In this document: piece by piece, positions 1-7,715 of the stretch
Numbering within the stretch: position 1 is the first letter of the stretch
Layout of the letters: the number at the start of each line of letters is the position of its first letter
Assembly (NCBI RefSeq): GCF_008065375.1
Contig: NZ_VJYI01000002.1
Coordinates: 1,196,787 to 1,260,786, forward strand
Direction: 5' to 3'
DNA: 64,000 nt
Origin: Nonomuraea sp. SYSU D8015
Lineage (GTDB): Bacteria; Actinomycetota; Actinomycetes; Streptosporangiales; Streptosporangiaceae
The notes under the pieces: generated by a model
Databases searched by the model: none
Told to the model about the DNA's origin: nothing
What the model saw: only the letters and a program-made list of their open reading frames with translations
Translations under genes and position numbers: made by a program

Positions 1-132
1 AGCACCTGGCAGCAGGTCGCGACCCGGCTGGGGAAGGAGATGGAAACGGTGGCCAAGGGCAAGCAGACCGCCGAGAAGGCCGCCGCGAGCGTGCAGGCGT
101 ACGCCGAGAGCCTCGGCACGGGAACGGGGTGA
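1..132 (+). CDS. Sugar ABC transporter substrate-binding protein, C-terminal end (partial)
   Basis: The reading frame is open from the first base and stops at 130-132, giving the last 43 residues of a longer protein. The tail is helical and rich in Ala, Lys and Glu, with a run reading KQTAEKAAASVQAYAESL. That is how extracellular solute-binding proteins of family 1 usually end. It lies 7 bases before two sugar-type permease genes in the same direction, which supports the lipoprotein that captures the sugar outside the cell. Only the tail is visible, so the call rests mainly on position. Confidence 0.6.
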   Translation, partial: STWQQVATRLGKEMETVAKGKQTAEKAAASVQAYAESLGTGTG

Positions 133-139
133 TCACCGG

Positions 140-1060
140 ATGACCCCCACCGTCGTCCCGGGAGCGGCGCGTACGGCGCGTCGATTCCGGGGCTCCCGCC
201 GAACGGCCGTCTCCTGGCTGTTCCTCGCGCCGTTCACCCTCGTGTTCCTGCTCTACACGGCGATCCCCACCGTCGCCGCGCTCGGGTTCAGCCTCACCGA
301 TCTGCGGGGCACGGACCTGCGCAATCCGTTCGCCGTCGAGTTCACCGGCCTGGAGAACTATCTCCGCCTGTTCCAGGACGAGAGCTTCCTGAGGGACATC
401 CTCAACACCGCCCTGTTCGTGGCGGTCGGTGTGCCGCTGACCATGGGGATCGGATTCGCCCTGGCCGTGGCGCTGAACTCCGGCATCCGGCGCCTGCGCC
501 GCACGTTCCGCATCGTCTTCTTCGCACCGGTCGTCACGAACATCGTGGCGGTCGCGCTGATCTGGCAGTACGCCTTCAACGCCGACGGCACCGTCAACAA
601 GGTGCTCGGCGCCCTCGGCTTCGCCGGACCGAACTGGCTGGACGACCCGAACCTGGCCATGCCCGTGGTCATCCTGCTCGGCGTGTGGCGCAACTTCGGC
701 ACCGCGATGGTGCTGTTCCTCGCCGGTCTGCAGGCGGTTCCGCAGGACGTGTACGAGGCCGCCTCCCTCGACGGGGCCGGCCGGTGGCGGCAGCTGAGGC
801 ACATCACCCTGCCGCTGCTGCTGCCCACCACGCTCATGGTGTCGGTGCTGCTGACGGTCTTCTACCTCCAGGTGTTCGACGAGCCGTACCTGCTGACGAA
901 CGGCGGCCCGCTGGGCTCCACGGAATCGGTGGCGCTGTACACCTACCACCAGTTCGGGTCCGGCGAGTTCGGGATGTCCTCGGCCGCGTCCTTCGTGATG
1001 CTCGTGCTCGTGATGCTGGTGAGCATCGTCCAGTTCCGGCTGCTGAGGCCCCGCGCATGA
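140..1060 (+). CDS. Sugar ABC transporter permease, MalF/UgpA type
   Basis: This 306-residue inner-membrane permease has about six hydrophobic segments. The first is near residues 25-45, after a basic N-terminus. The cytoplasmic coupling loop (EAASLDGAGRWRQLRHITLP, about residues 205-225) is the EAA motif that docks on the ATPase. It belongs to the carbohydrate uptake type 1 group. The ATG at 140 follows the binding-protein stop closely, and the stop overlaps the next start (ATGA at 1057-1060), so the two permeases are translationally coupled. No ATPase gene is seen nearby; actinomycetes often share an MsiK-type ATPase among such importers. Confidence 0.92.
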   Translation: MTPTVVPGAARTARRFRGSRRTAVSWLFLAPFTLVFLLYTAIPTVAALGFSLTDLRGTDLRNPFAVEFTGLENYLRLFQDESFLRDILNTALFVAVGVPLTMGIGFALAVALNSGIRRLRRTFRIVFFAPVVTNIVAVALIWQYAFNADGTVNKVLGALGFAGPNWLDDPNLAMPVVILLGVWRNFGTAMVLFLAGLQAVPQDVYEAASLDGAGRWRQLRHITLPLLLPTTLMVSVLLTVFYLQVFDEPYLLTNGGPLGSTESVALYTYHQFGSGEFGMSSAASFVMLVLVMLVSIVQFRLLRPRA

Positions 1061-1938
1061 CCACCGTCGCCTCGGTGCGGGAGACCGAAATGATCGACGA
1101 CCGGGTCGCCGTCCGCCGCCGGTCCGTCACCCCGCCCCTGCTGTACGGCGCGCTGGTGCTGTGCGCGCTGCTCACCCTGCTTCCGTTCGTCTGGGTGATC
1201 AGCGGCTCGCTGCGCAGCCTCGACGAGATCCGCTCCGACCCCGGCGCCTGGCTTCCGCACGACGTCACCCTCGGCAATTTCACCCGGCTGTTCGCCACCG
1301 AGGGCTTCGGCGGGTTCATGGCCAACAGCATCGTGGTCGCGATCATCGTGGTGGCCGGCAACGTCGTGGCCGCGTCAGCCGCCGGCTACGCGCTCGCCAA
1401 GCTCGACTTCACGGGCAAGCGGCTCGCGTTCGGCGCCGTCATGGCGGCGCTGATGGTGCCGTTCACGGCGGTGTTCGTCACGCAGTTCGTGATCACGGTC
1501 GACCTGGGTATGGCGGACACCCTCGCCGGCATCGCACTGCCCAGCGTGGCGATGCCGCTGTCGGTCTTCATCATGCGGCAGTACGCGATGTCGATCCCGG
1601 ACGAACTGCTCGAAGCGGCCCGCATCGACGGAGCCGGCGAGTTCCGGATCTTCTTCCGGATCTTCCTGCCGTTGGGCGGCCCCGCTGTCGCGACGATCAC
1701 GATCATGTCGTTCCTCAGCTCGTGGAACAACTTCATCTGGCCGCTCATCGTCGCTCAAAGCATGTCCAGTTACACGCTCCCGGTGGGTCTCGCCGCCACC
1801 AGCCAGGCCGCGTCCCACGTCACCGACTACGGACTGCAGCTCGCGGGCGCGATCGTCGTGATGCTGCCCGTGCTGGTGCTCTTCCTGTTCCTGCAGCGCT
1901 ACTTCGTTCAGGGCATCGCCGGAACGGGAATGCGGTGA
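1057..1938 (+). CDS. Sugar ABC transporter permease, MalG/UgpE type
   Basis: This is the second permease subunit (293 aa) and partner of the preceding gene. It has six hydrophobic segments and the EAA loop (EAARIDGAGEFRIFFRIFLP, roughly residues 188-208). The C-terminus ends with the QRYFVQGIAGTGMR-type tail typical of MalG-like proteins. The frame is open further upstream, but the ATG at 1057 overlaps the stop of the first permease and begins with a sensible short cytoplasmic N-terminus. The substrate cannot be read from the sequence; the downstream enzymes suggest a glycoside or oligosaccharide. Confidence 0.92.
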   Translation: MTTVASVRETEMIDDRVAVRRRSVTPPLLYGALVLCALLTLLPFVWVISGSLRSLDEIRSDPGAWLPHDVTLGNFTRLFATEGFGGFMANSIVVAIIVVAGNVVAASAAGYALAKLDFTGKRLAFGAVMAALMVPFTAVFVTQFVITVDLGMADTLAGIALPSVAMPLSVFIMRQYAMSIPDELLEAARIDGAGEFRIFFRIFLPLGGPAVATITIMSFLSSWNNFIWPLIVAQSMSSYTLPVGLAATSQAASHVTDYGLQLAGAIVVMLPVLVLFLFLQRYFVQGIAGTGMR

Positions 1939-1941
1939 CCG

Positions 1942-3351
1942 GTGTTGGATGATCGGATGGACTCACTCGACGCCCCCGGCGAGCCGGTCACCGTTCATGC
2001 TCCCGCAGGCACGATCATCGGCCGTCGCAGCGGCCGGGTCCGGCGCTTCCTCGGCATCCCCTACGCCGAAGCACCCACCGGCGCCCGGCGGTTCGCCCCG
2101 CCGGTCCGGCGTGGCCGGCTCCCGGAGCCGTTCGACGCGTCGCGGCACGGTGCCACCGCGCAGCGCGTGCCGCTGTACGCCACGACGACCATTCCGGAGC
2201 CGTCGATACCGGGCGACGACGTGCTGAACCTCGGCATCGTCACCCCCGCCCCGGATGACGACAGCGACGACGACCGCATGCCCTTCCCCGTCCTGGTGTG
2301 GATCCACGGCGGCGGCTTCCTGGCCGGGAGCCCGGCCAGCCCGTGGTACGACGGCCGCGCCTTCGCCCGCGACGGCGTCGTCTGCGTCACCGTCGGATAC
2401 CGGCTGGGCGTCGACGGATTCGCCCCGCTGGACGGCGTCCTCCCGAACCTGGGGCTGCGCGACCTGCTGCTCGCCCTGGACTGGGTACAGGAGAACATCG
2501 CCGCTTTCGGCGGCGATCCTGACCGGGTCACCGTCGCCGGCCAGTCGGCCGGGGGAGCGGCGGTGCTCGCGCTGCTCTCCTCCCCTGCGGGCAGCGGCCG
2601 CTTCCACCGCGCGGTCAGCCTGTCCGGCGCCATCTTCGACGTGGGCACGGACGCCGCACGCGACCTCCTCGAACGGCTCGGGCACAGGCTCGGCGTGCCG
2701 CCCACGCGCACCGGATTGGGCAGCCGCACCGTGGAGCAGATCCAGCAGGCCGTCCTCGACCTGCGGAGCGAGCGGAGCGACGACGGGCTCGTGCTCGTGC
2801 CGTGCGCCGGCGACGACATCCTGCCGGTGCCCATCGCCGACGGACTGACCGTCCATGGGCACGGCGTCCCCGTGCTGCTCGGCGCGACGGGTGACGAATT
2901 CGACGGCGGCGCCGAGCCGGAGGCCAGGGCCGCCGCCCGCCTGGCGGGCACCCGCGTGACGGACACCCTGTTCCGCTCCGCCTGCGCGCGTACGGCCGCC
3001 GCCCGCCGCCAAGCCGCTGCGGGCACCTGGCTGTACTCCTTCGAATGGCCCTCTCCCGTGCTCGGCGGCGCCACGCACTGCGTCGACCTCCCGTTCTTCT
3101 TCGACGTGCTCGACGCACCCGGCGTCACCCAGGCACTCGGACCGAACCCGCCCGCCGAACTGGCCACGCTGATGCATGCCGATCTGGCCGGATTCGTACG
3201 CGGGCAGGAGCCGGCCTGGGCAGGGGCGACCGGCGCGCTCGGCGATCCGGCACGCGAATACGGCCGGCCTGGAGCGGCGCTCGCGGCCGACACCACGGGC
3301 GTGTTCGACCCCGTCGTACGGGCGGCGTCCCAGGCGGCGGAGGGGTGCTGA
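1942..3351 (+). CDS. Type-B carboxylesterase
   Basis: This is an alpha/beta-hydrolase of the carboxylesterase/para-nitrobenzyl esterase family (469 aa from the GTG at 1942; an ATG at 1957 is an alternative start). The oxyanion-hole motif is IHGGGF, the nucleophile elbow is GQSAGG (Ser about 202), the acid is probably the Glu in GDEF, and the catalytic His is in GGATHCVDLPFFF. No signal peptide is seen, so it should act in the cytoplasm. It would split ester bonds, for example acyl groups on an imported glycoside. It starts 3 bases after the permease stop and its own stop overlaps the next start, so it is part of the operon. Confidence 0.9.
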   Translation: MLDDRMDSLDAPGEPVTVHAPAGTIIGRRSGRVRRFLGIPYAEAPTGARRFAPPVRRGRLPEPFDASRHGATAQRVPLYATTTIPEPSIPGDDVLNLGIVTPAPDDDSDDDRMPFPVLVWIHGGGFLAGSPASPWYDGRAFARDGVVCVTVGYRLGVDGFAPLDGVLPNLGLRDLLLALDWVQENIAAFGGDPDRVTVAGQSAGGAAVLALLSSPAGSGRFHRAVSLSGAIFDVGTDAARDLLERLGHRLGVPPTRTGLGSRTVEQIQQAVLDLRSERSDDGLVLVPCAGDDILPVPIADGLTVHGHGVPVLLGATGDEFDGGAEPEARAAARLAGTRVTDTLFRSACARTAAARRQAAAGTWLYSFEWPSPVLGGATHCVDLPFFFDVLDAPGVTQALGPNPPAELATLMHADLAGFVRGQEPAWAGATGALGDPAREYGRPGAALAADTTGVFDPVVRAASQAAEGC

Positions 3352-4490
3352 TGTCCGGGATGAACCAGAGCGCCGTCCGACGCGTCAACACCTCGGTCAC
3401 CCTCCGGGCACTGGCCGTGTCGGCCTGGCCGATGACGCTGGCCGCCCTCGCGGAGCAGACCGGCCTGTCCCGCCGCACCATCGAGCTCATCCTCGACTCG
3501 CTCGTTGAGGCCGGCTGGGTGACCGAGCTGGACCGCGTGCCGACCAGCGGTTACGCCGGGCGCCCCGCCCGCCGCTACGAACTACGGGCCGAACACGCGC
3601 TGCTGGCGGCCGTCTGCATCACCACCTCCGACGTGTCCGCGGTCATCGCCGACGTACGCGGCCGCATCGTCGGCCGGGCGCACCGGCTGCTGCGCGCCTA
3701 CCAGGATCCGCAGGTCACGCTCGACGACGCGGCGGCACTGGTGCTGGAGGCGCTCGACGACGCGGGCGGGTCGGCGGACCGGCTGCGCGCCGGCGCGGTC
3801 GCCAGCGGTGGCGCGATCGACGACCACGGGGTCATCCGGCGCCTGGTGCACACGACGCGTTGGGAAGGCGTGCACCTGCCCGAACAACTCAGGCGACGGA
3901 TCCGGATGCCCTGGTTCGCGGACAACGACACCAACCTCGGCGCGCTCGCGGAGCGCTGGCGGGGCGTGGCCGGAGACCATGACAACGTCGTATGGGCGAT
4001 CCTCGGGAACCGGACGGGCCTCGGCATCCTCATCCGCGGAGCCGTGCACCGCGGTCTGGACGGCTCCGCGGGTGAGATCGTCGAAGCGCGGTCGATGCCG
4101 ACCGGCTCGATCGAGAACCGCCCGGTGGCCTGGCTGACCTCTCCGGAACCGGCCGAACGGCGGGTCGCGCTCGGCCGCTTCGCCGCGGCTCGGGCCGGCG
4201 ACACGACCGCGCTCGCGGAGGTCGACGAATTCGTGGAGAACATCGCGTCGATCCTCATCACCTTGTCTTGGACCATCGCACCGTCGCTCATCGTGCTCGG
4301 CGGCGGCCTGGAAGACGCGGCCGATGTGCTGCTGCCCCGGGTGCGCGCGGCGTTGCGCGACGCTCGTGCCCCCGCCGTCGAGTTGCGCGCCACCAGCCTC
4401 GGCCGCGACGCCGCGCTCATCGGCGCCGTCAAGCTGGCCCTCGACCGCATGGACACCGAACTGTTCGGCCCAATCACCCCAAGGGCATGA
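3351..4490 (+). CDS. ROK-family transcriptional regulator
   Basis: This 379-aa protein has an N-terminal winged helix-turn-helix (residues 8-75, including LAEQTGLSRRTIELILDSL) followed by a ROK sugar-binding domain with the DNDTNLGALAERW segment. The zinc-binding Cys cluster of ROK kinases is not visible, so a repressor role is more likely than a sugar kinase. The start at 3351 overlaps the esterase stop (TGATG). A sugar-sensing repressor inside the operon suggests autoregulation by the imported sugar or its product. No clear operator was found. Confidence 0.88.
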   Translation: MSGMNQSAVRRVNTSVTLRALAVSAWPMTLAALAEQTGLSRRTIELILDSLVEAGWVTELDRVPTSGYAGRPARRYELRAEHALLAAVCITTSDVSAVIADVRGRIVGRAHRLLRAYQDPQVTLDDAAALVLEALDDAGGSADRLRAGAVASGGAIDDHGVIRRLVHTTRWEGVHLPEQLRRRIRMPWFADNDTNLGALAERWRGVAGDHDNVVWAILGNRTGLGILIRGAVHRGLDGSAGEIVEARSMPTGSIENRPVAWLTSPEPAERRVALGRFAAARAGDTTALAEVDEFVENIASILITLSWTIAPSLIVLGGGLEDAADVLLPRVRAALRDARAPAVELRATSLGRDAALIGAVKLALDRMDTELFGPITPRA

Positions 4491-4545
4491 TCGGGCACCC
4501 TCGCTCGCCCGTCAGCCCCCGTGACACCAGACATGGAGTCTCACT

Positions 4546-6090
4546 GTGACCGACACCTCCCGCACCGATGTCCTCATCGTGGGCAGCGGCATCATGGGAT
4601 CTGTCGTGGCCCGACTGCTACGAGAGGCCGATCCGGCGCTGGACATCACCATGGTCGACGGCGGCGACGCGATCGGCGAGGCCCCCGGCCTGCACTTGCA
4701 CGACCTCGACGACCCGGTCCTCTGGTCGCGCTACAACGAACAGGTCGCCACCGGCATCCAGGGCATGTACACAGGCGCCGAAGTGGTGCGGGAGGTCGCC
4801 GGCAGCCTCACTGAGCTGACGCCCGGCATGTTCCACGCGCTCGCCTTCGGGCAGGACGCCGAGGCGATGCCGGCGACCGCGCTCGCGTGGAACGCGGGCG
4901 GCATGGGCGTGCACTGGACCGCCGCGACGCCGTGGCCCGCCGGAGACGAGGTGTTCGACTTCGGCGACCCGGACCGATGGGAGGCGGATCTGGACACCGC
5001 CCACCGGTTGCTCGCGGTCACGCCGTCCGCGATCGGCCCGACCGAGGTCGGCCGGATCGTGCTCGACGTCCTGCGCCGGCGCTTCGACGGCGTCGGACCG
5101 GGCGACCGGCGTCCGCAGCCGATGCCCATGGCCGTCACCGCGACGGCATCCGGCCCCATGCCGCGCACCGCCCCGGGAACGATCTTCCCCGCGATCGCGG
5201 CAGGCGGGGACCCGGCATTCACCCTGACGACCGGCACGCTCGCCACGACGCTCCTCGTCTCCGACGGCCGGGTCTCCGGGGCCCGGCTGCGCCGCATCGC
5301 CGACGGAGCGGAGTGGGAGCTCCTGGCAGACGCCGTGGTGGTGTGCGCCGACGCGCTACGCACCCCGCAGCTGCTGTTCGCCTCGGGCATCCGGCCCGCC
5401 GCACTGGGCCGCTACCTCAACGAGCACGCGTTCGTCACCGCCCGGGTGCTCCTCGACCTCGACCGGTTCGGCATCGGCCGCGACGCCCTGCCCCTGCCGC
5501 GCCCCGGCGAGTTCAGCACGGACTCGCTCTGGCTGCCCCAGAACGGAGCGGCGCAGCCGTTCCACGGCCAGATCATGAACCGCACGTACGTGGACGAGGA
5601 CGGCCACCCCCTCGCGCACTCCGTGGGCCTGTCGTTGTACGTCCCCGTCGAGTCACGCCCCGAGAACCGGCTCGTGTTCTCGGAAACGCAGACCGACCTC
5701 GCCGGAATGCCGCGGATCACCGTCGAGTTCGGCTACTCCGACGCCGACCGCACGCTGATCGGGCGTGCGCTCGACGAAGTCCGGTCGATCGCCGAGGAGT
5801 TCGGCTCGTTCGATCCGGCGACCGAGCGTGCGCTGCTGCCGCCCGGTTCGTCGCTGCACCAGACCGGCACCGTCCGGGCCGGCCTGGCCGACGACTGCGC
5901 CAGCGTGTGCGACCCGGACGGCCGGGTTTGGGGCTTCGACAACCTGTACCTCGCCGGCAACGGTGTGATCCCCACCGCCATGGCCGCCAATGTGACCTTG
6001 ACCGGCGCGGTGACCGCCGTACGGGCCGCCCGCGCCGTCGCCGGACGACACGCTGCGCCCGCCGCACACCGAGAGGAAGCACGATTGTGA
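4546..6090 (+). CDS. GMC-type FAD oxidoreductase, pyranose-oxidase / glycoside-3-oxidase-like
   Basis: This is a 514-aa flavoprotein with an N-terminal dinucleotide fold (IVGSGIMGS, residues 8-16). The motif GGMGVHWTAATP places His123 where pyranose 2-oxidases carry the histidine that binds FAD covalently. Near the C-terminus, SLHQTGT (His438) and AANVTLTG (Asn482) match the catalytic His/Asn pair of the same family, including their spacing of about 45 residues. Bacterial relatives oxidise C2 or C3 of free sugars or glycosides. The GTG at 4546 has a GGAG at 4535-4538. The stop overlaps the next start. C3 oxidation of a glycoside is my inference from the neighbours, not shown directly. Confidence 0.82.
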   Translation: MTDTSRTDVLIVGSGIMGSVVARLLREADPALDITMVDGGDAIGEAPGLHLHDLDDPVLWSRYNEQVATGIQGMYTGAEVVREVAGSLTELTPGMFHALAFGQDAEAMPATALAWNAGGMGVHWTAATPWPAGDEVFDFGDPDRWEADLDTAHRLLAVTPSAIGPTEVGRIVLDVLRRRFDGVGPGDRRPQPMPMAVTATASGPMPRTAPGTIFPAIAAGGDPAFTLTTGTLATTLLVSDGRVSGARLRRIADGAEWELLADAVVVCADALRTPQLLFASGIRPAALGRYLNEHAFVTARVLLDLDRFGIGRDALPLPRPGEFSTDSLWLPQNGAAQPFHGQIMNRTYVDEDGHPLAHSVGLSLYVPVESRPENRLVFSETQTDLAGMPRITVEFGYSDADRTLIGRALDEVRSIAEEFGSFDPATERALLPPGSSLHQTGTVRAGLADDCASVCDPDGRVWGFDNLYLAGNGVIPTAMAANVTLTGAVTAVRAARAVAGRHAAPAAHREEARL

Positions 6091-6695
6091 TCGACATCCC
6101 CACGGAATACCGCGTGGCTCTGCCCGCGTGGATCCACGACGACCTGGCTGCCGTGCCCGCCTTCATCCCCGACCGCGTCGACCGGATGCGCCTCGTGCAC
6201 CGCCTCGCCGACCGCAACTGGCGCGAGGGCAACGGGGGACCGTTCGCCGCACTCGTCGCCGAGCAGGACTCCGGCCGGATCGTCTCGGTCGGCGTGAACG
6301 TGGTGCTCGCCTCCGGGGTCTCCAGCGCGCACGCCGAGGTCGTCGCGCTCGGACTCGCCCAGACGGCGGCCGGCGGCTGGGACCTCGGCGGCGACGGGTT
6401 GCCCGCACACGAGCTGGTCGTGAACTGGCGTCCGTGCATTCAGTGTTACGGCGCGGCCATGTGGTCCGGGATACGCGGCCTCGTGGTCGCCGGTGAGGGC
6501 CCGGAACTGGAGGAGATCACCACGTTCGACGAGGGGCCGCTCGGCGCGGACTGGGCCGAGCAGTTCGAGGCACGGGGCATCCGGGTCACCCGCGACGTGC
6601 TCCGCGACGAGGCCCTCGCCGTGTTCCGCGACTACCGCAAGGCCGTCGACGACGGCGGCGTCACCGTCTACAACGCCCGCGGAGGTGCCGAATGA
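6087..6695 (+). CDS. Zinc-dependent nucleoside/nucleobase-type deaminase
   Basis: This 202-aa protein of the cytidine/guanine deaminase superfamily has both zinc motifs: HAE (His82, proton shuttle Glu84) and PCIQC (Cys117, Cys120). Family members hydrolyse an exocyclic amino group on a purine, pyrimidine or related ring. About 50 residues precede the domain. The GTG start at 6087 overlaps the oxidoreductase stop (GTGA), and GAGAGGA lies just upstream. A deaminase in a sugar-oxidation operon is unusual; it may act on an amino-heterocyclic aglycone. The substrate is unknown. Confidence 0.82.
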   Translation: MIDIPTEYRVALPAWIHDDLAAVPAFIPDRVDRMRLVHRLADRNWREGNGGPFAALVAEQDSGRIVSVGVNVVLASGVSSAHAEVVALGLAQTAAGGWDLGGDGLPAHELVVNWRPCIQCYGAAMWSGIRGLVVAGEGPELEEITTFDEGPLGADWAEQFEARGIRVTRDVLRDEALAVFRDYRKAVDDGGVTVYNARGGAE

Positions 6696-6734
6696 CGCAA
6701 GAGGACGACAACGCCCGCGGAGGTGCCGAATGAC
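6670..6734. repeat. 27-bp direct repeat spanning a gene junction (38-bp period)
   Basis: A 27-base stretch that contains a GGAGG-type ribosome site and an ATGA stop-start overlap occurs twice, at 6670-6696 and 6708-6734, offset by 38 bases. The first copy ends the deaminase gene; the second starts the TIM-barrel gene. It looks like a small tandem duplication of the intergenic junction that moved the downstream gene away while keeping a coupled start at each copy. Confidence 0.9.
6692..6733 (+). CDS. 13-codon leader-like ORF in the duplicated junction
   Basis: ATG at 6692 overlaps the deaminase stop. The ORF encodes MTQEDDNARGGAE and stops at 6731-6733, overlapping the next gene's ATG. Its last residues repeat the deaminase C-terminus (NARGGAE) because of the duplication. 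It would let ribosomes terminate and restart twice and so preserve translational coupling. It may be only a by-product of the duplication; no product function is proposed. Confidence 0.4.
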   Translation: MTQEDDNARGGAE

Positions 6735-7674
6735 ACCGGACGGCACCACCGAACCGCGCTTCGCCACCGACATCATCACCTTCTACCACCCGAAATTCTG
6801 GGGACTCGACTCCGCCGACGCCTTCCGCGACTGGGCCGTCAAGAACCCTGACCGTTTCTGGGAACGGGTGCTGGACGCGCTGGCCGAGGCCGGTGTCAGC
6901 GGCATCGAGCTGACCTTCGCGCCGGGCGACATCGACTCGGCCATGCGGGCCTTCGGCGACGCGCCGTCGTTCCGCCGCGAACTCCAGGCCCGGGGCCTGT
7001 CCGTCGTGAGCGCTTTCATGGCCGCGAGCGCATCACCCGACTGGCGGCGCAGCGAGAACCTGCCCGCGATCGTCGCCGACGCCGAGCGGCACGCCGCCTT
7101 CCTCGCCGACGTGGGCGCGGACCTCCTCGTCGCCGGACTGCCCATGCGGACGACGTTCGGGACGCGCCCGCCCTTCTTCGTCGACGCCGCGTACATGACC
7201 CGGATGGCCGACATCGCCCACGTGGTCGGCGAGGCCGTCGCCCAGCAGGGCGTGAAGCTCGCCTTCCACACGGAGTCCAACAGCACCCTCTGGTACGAGA
7301 GGGACATCGACCTGTTCATGATGGTGACCGATCCCCGCTACGTGTGGCTGTGCCCCGATTCCTGTCACATCGCCCTCGGGGGAGGCGACCCCGTCGCCGT
7401 CGCGCGCCGCCACGCCCAGCGCATCGCACTGGCGCACTGGAAGGACGCGGTCAAGCCCATCGACGTCGAACTCACCATCGACCAAACGGTCTTCGCTCAG
7501 CAACAGCCCTACATGACCGAACTGGGCACGGGCATCGTGGACTGGCGGGCGTGGGCCGAGGCCATGTCCCGCACGCCCGGCGCCGGCATCGTGCTCATCG
7601 AGCTGGACGAGGCGGCCGATCCCGTCGCCGCGCTCCGGGCGGGAACGGCCGTCGTACGGGAGGCCCGGGCGTGA
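6730..7674 (+). CDS. TIM-barrel protein of the sugar phosphate isomerase/epimerase (AP endonuclease 2-like) family
   Basis: This is a 314-aa predicted metal-dependent TIM barrel. Candidate metal and catalytic residues are Glu in AFHTES, Asp and His in PDSCHIALGGGDP, His in AHWKD and Glu in IELDEA, matching the E-D-H-E pattern of IolE/IolI and xylose-isomerase-like barrels. Family members include 3-keto-sugar isomerases, inosose dehydratases and the catalytic subunits of 3-keto-glycoside C-deglycosidases. Next to a pyranose-oxidase-like enzyme, acting on a keto-sugar or keto-glycoside is the simplest reading. The ATG at 6730 follows a GGAGG in the second repeat copy. The small beta subunit of known C-deglycosidases was not seen. 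Confidence 0.82.
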   Translation: MTPDGTTEPRFATDIITFYHPKFWGLDSADAFRDWAVKNPDRFWERVLDALAEAGVSGIELTFAPGDIDSAMRAFGDAPSFRRELQARGLSVVSAFMAASASPDWRRSENLPAIVADAERHAAFLADVGADLLVAGLPMRTTFGTRPPFFVDAAYMTRMADIAHVVGEAVAQQGVKLAFHTESNSTLWYERDIDLFMMVTDPRYVWLCPDSCHIALGGGDPVAVARRHAQRIALAHWKDAVKPIDVELTIDQTVFAQQQPYMTELGTGIVDWRAWAEAMSRTPGAGIVLIELDEAADPVAALRAGTAVVREARA

Positions 7675-7715
7675 TCGTTTCGCAGTCGCCTCCGAGTCCG
7701 GCCGAAAGGAATCCC

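Noticed and set aside
1963..3177. Long minus-strand open frames opposite the carboxylesterase and many other genes
   Set aside because: They are GC-rich shadow frames. The translations are Arg/Gly/Ala-rich without domains and lie opposite well-supported genes.
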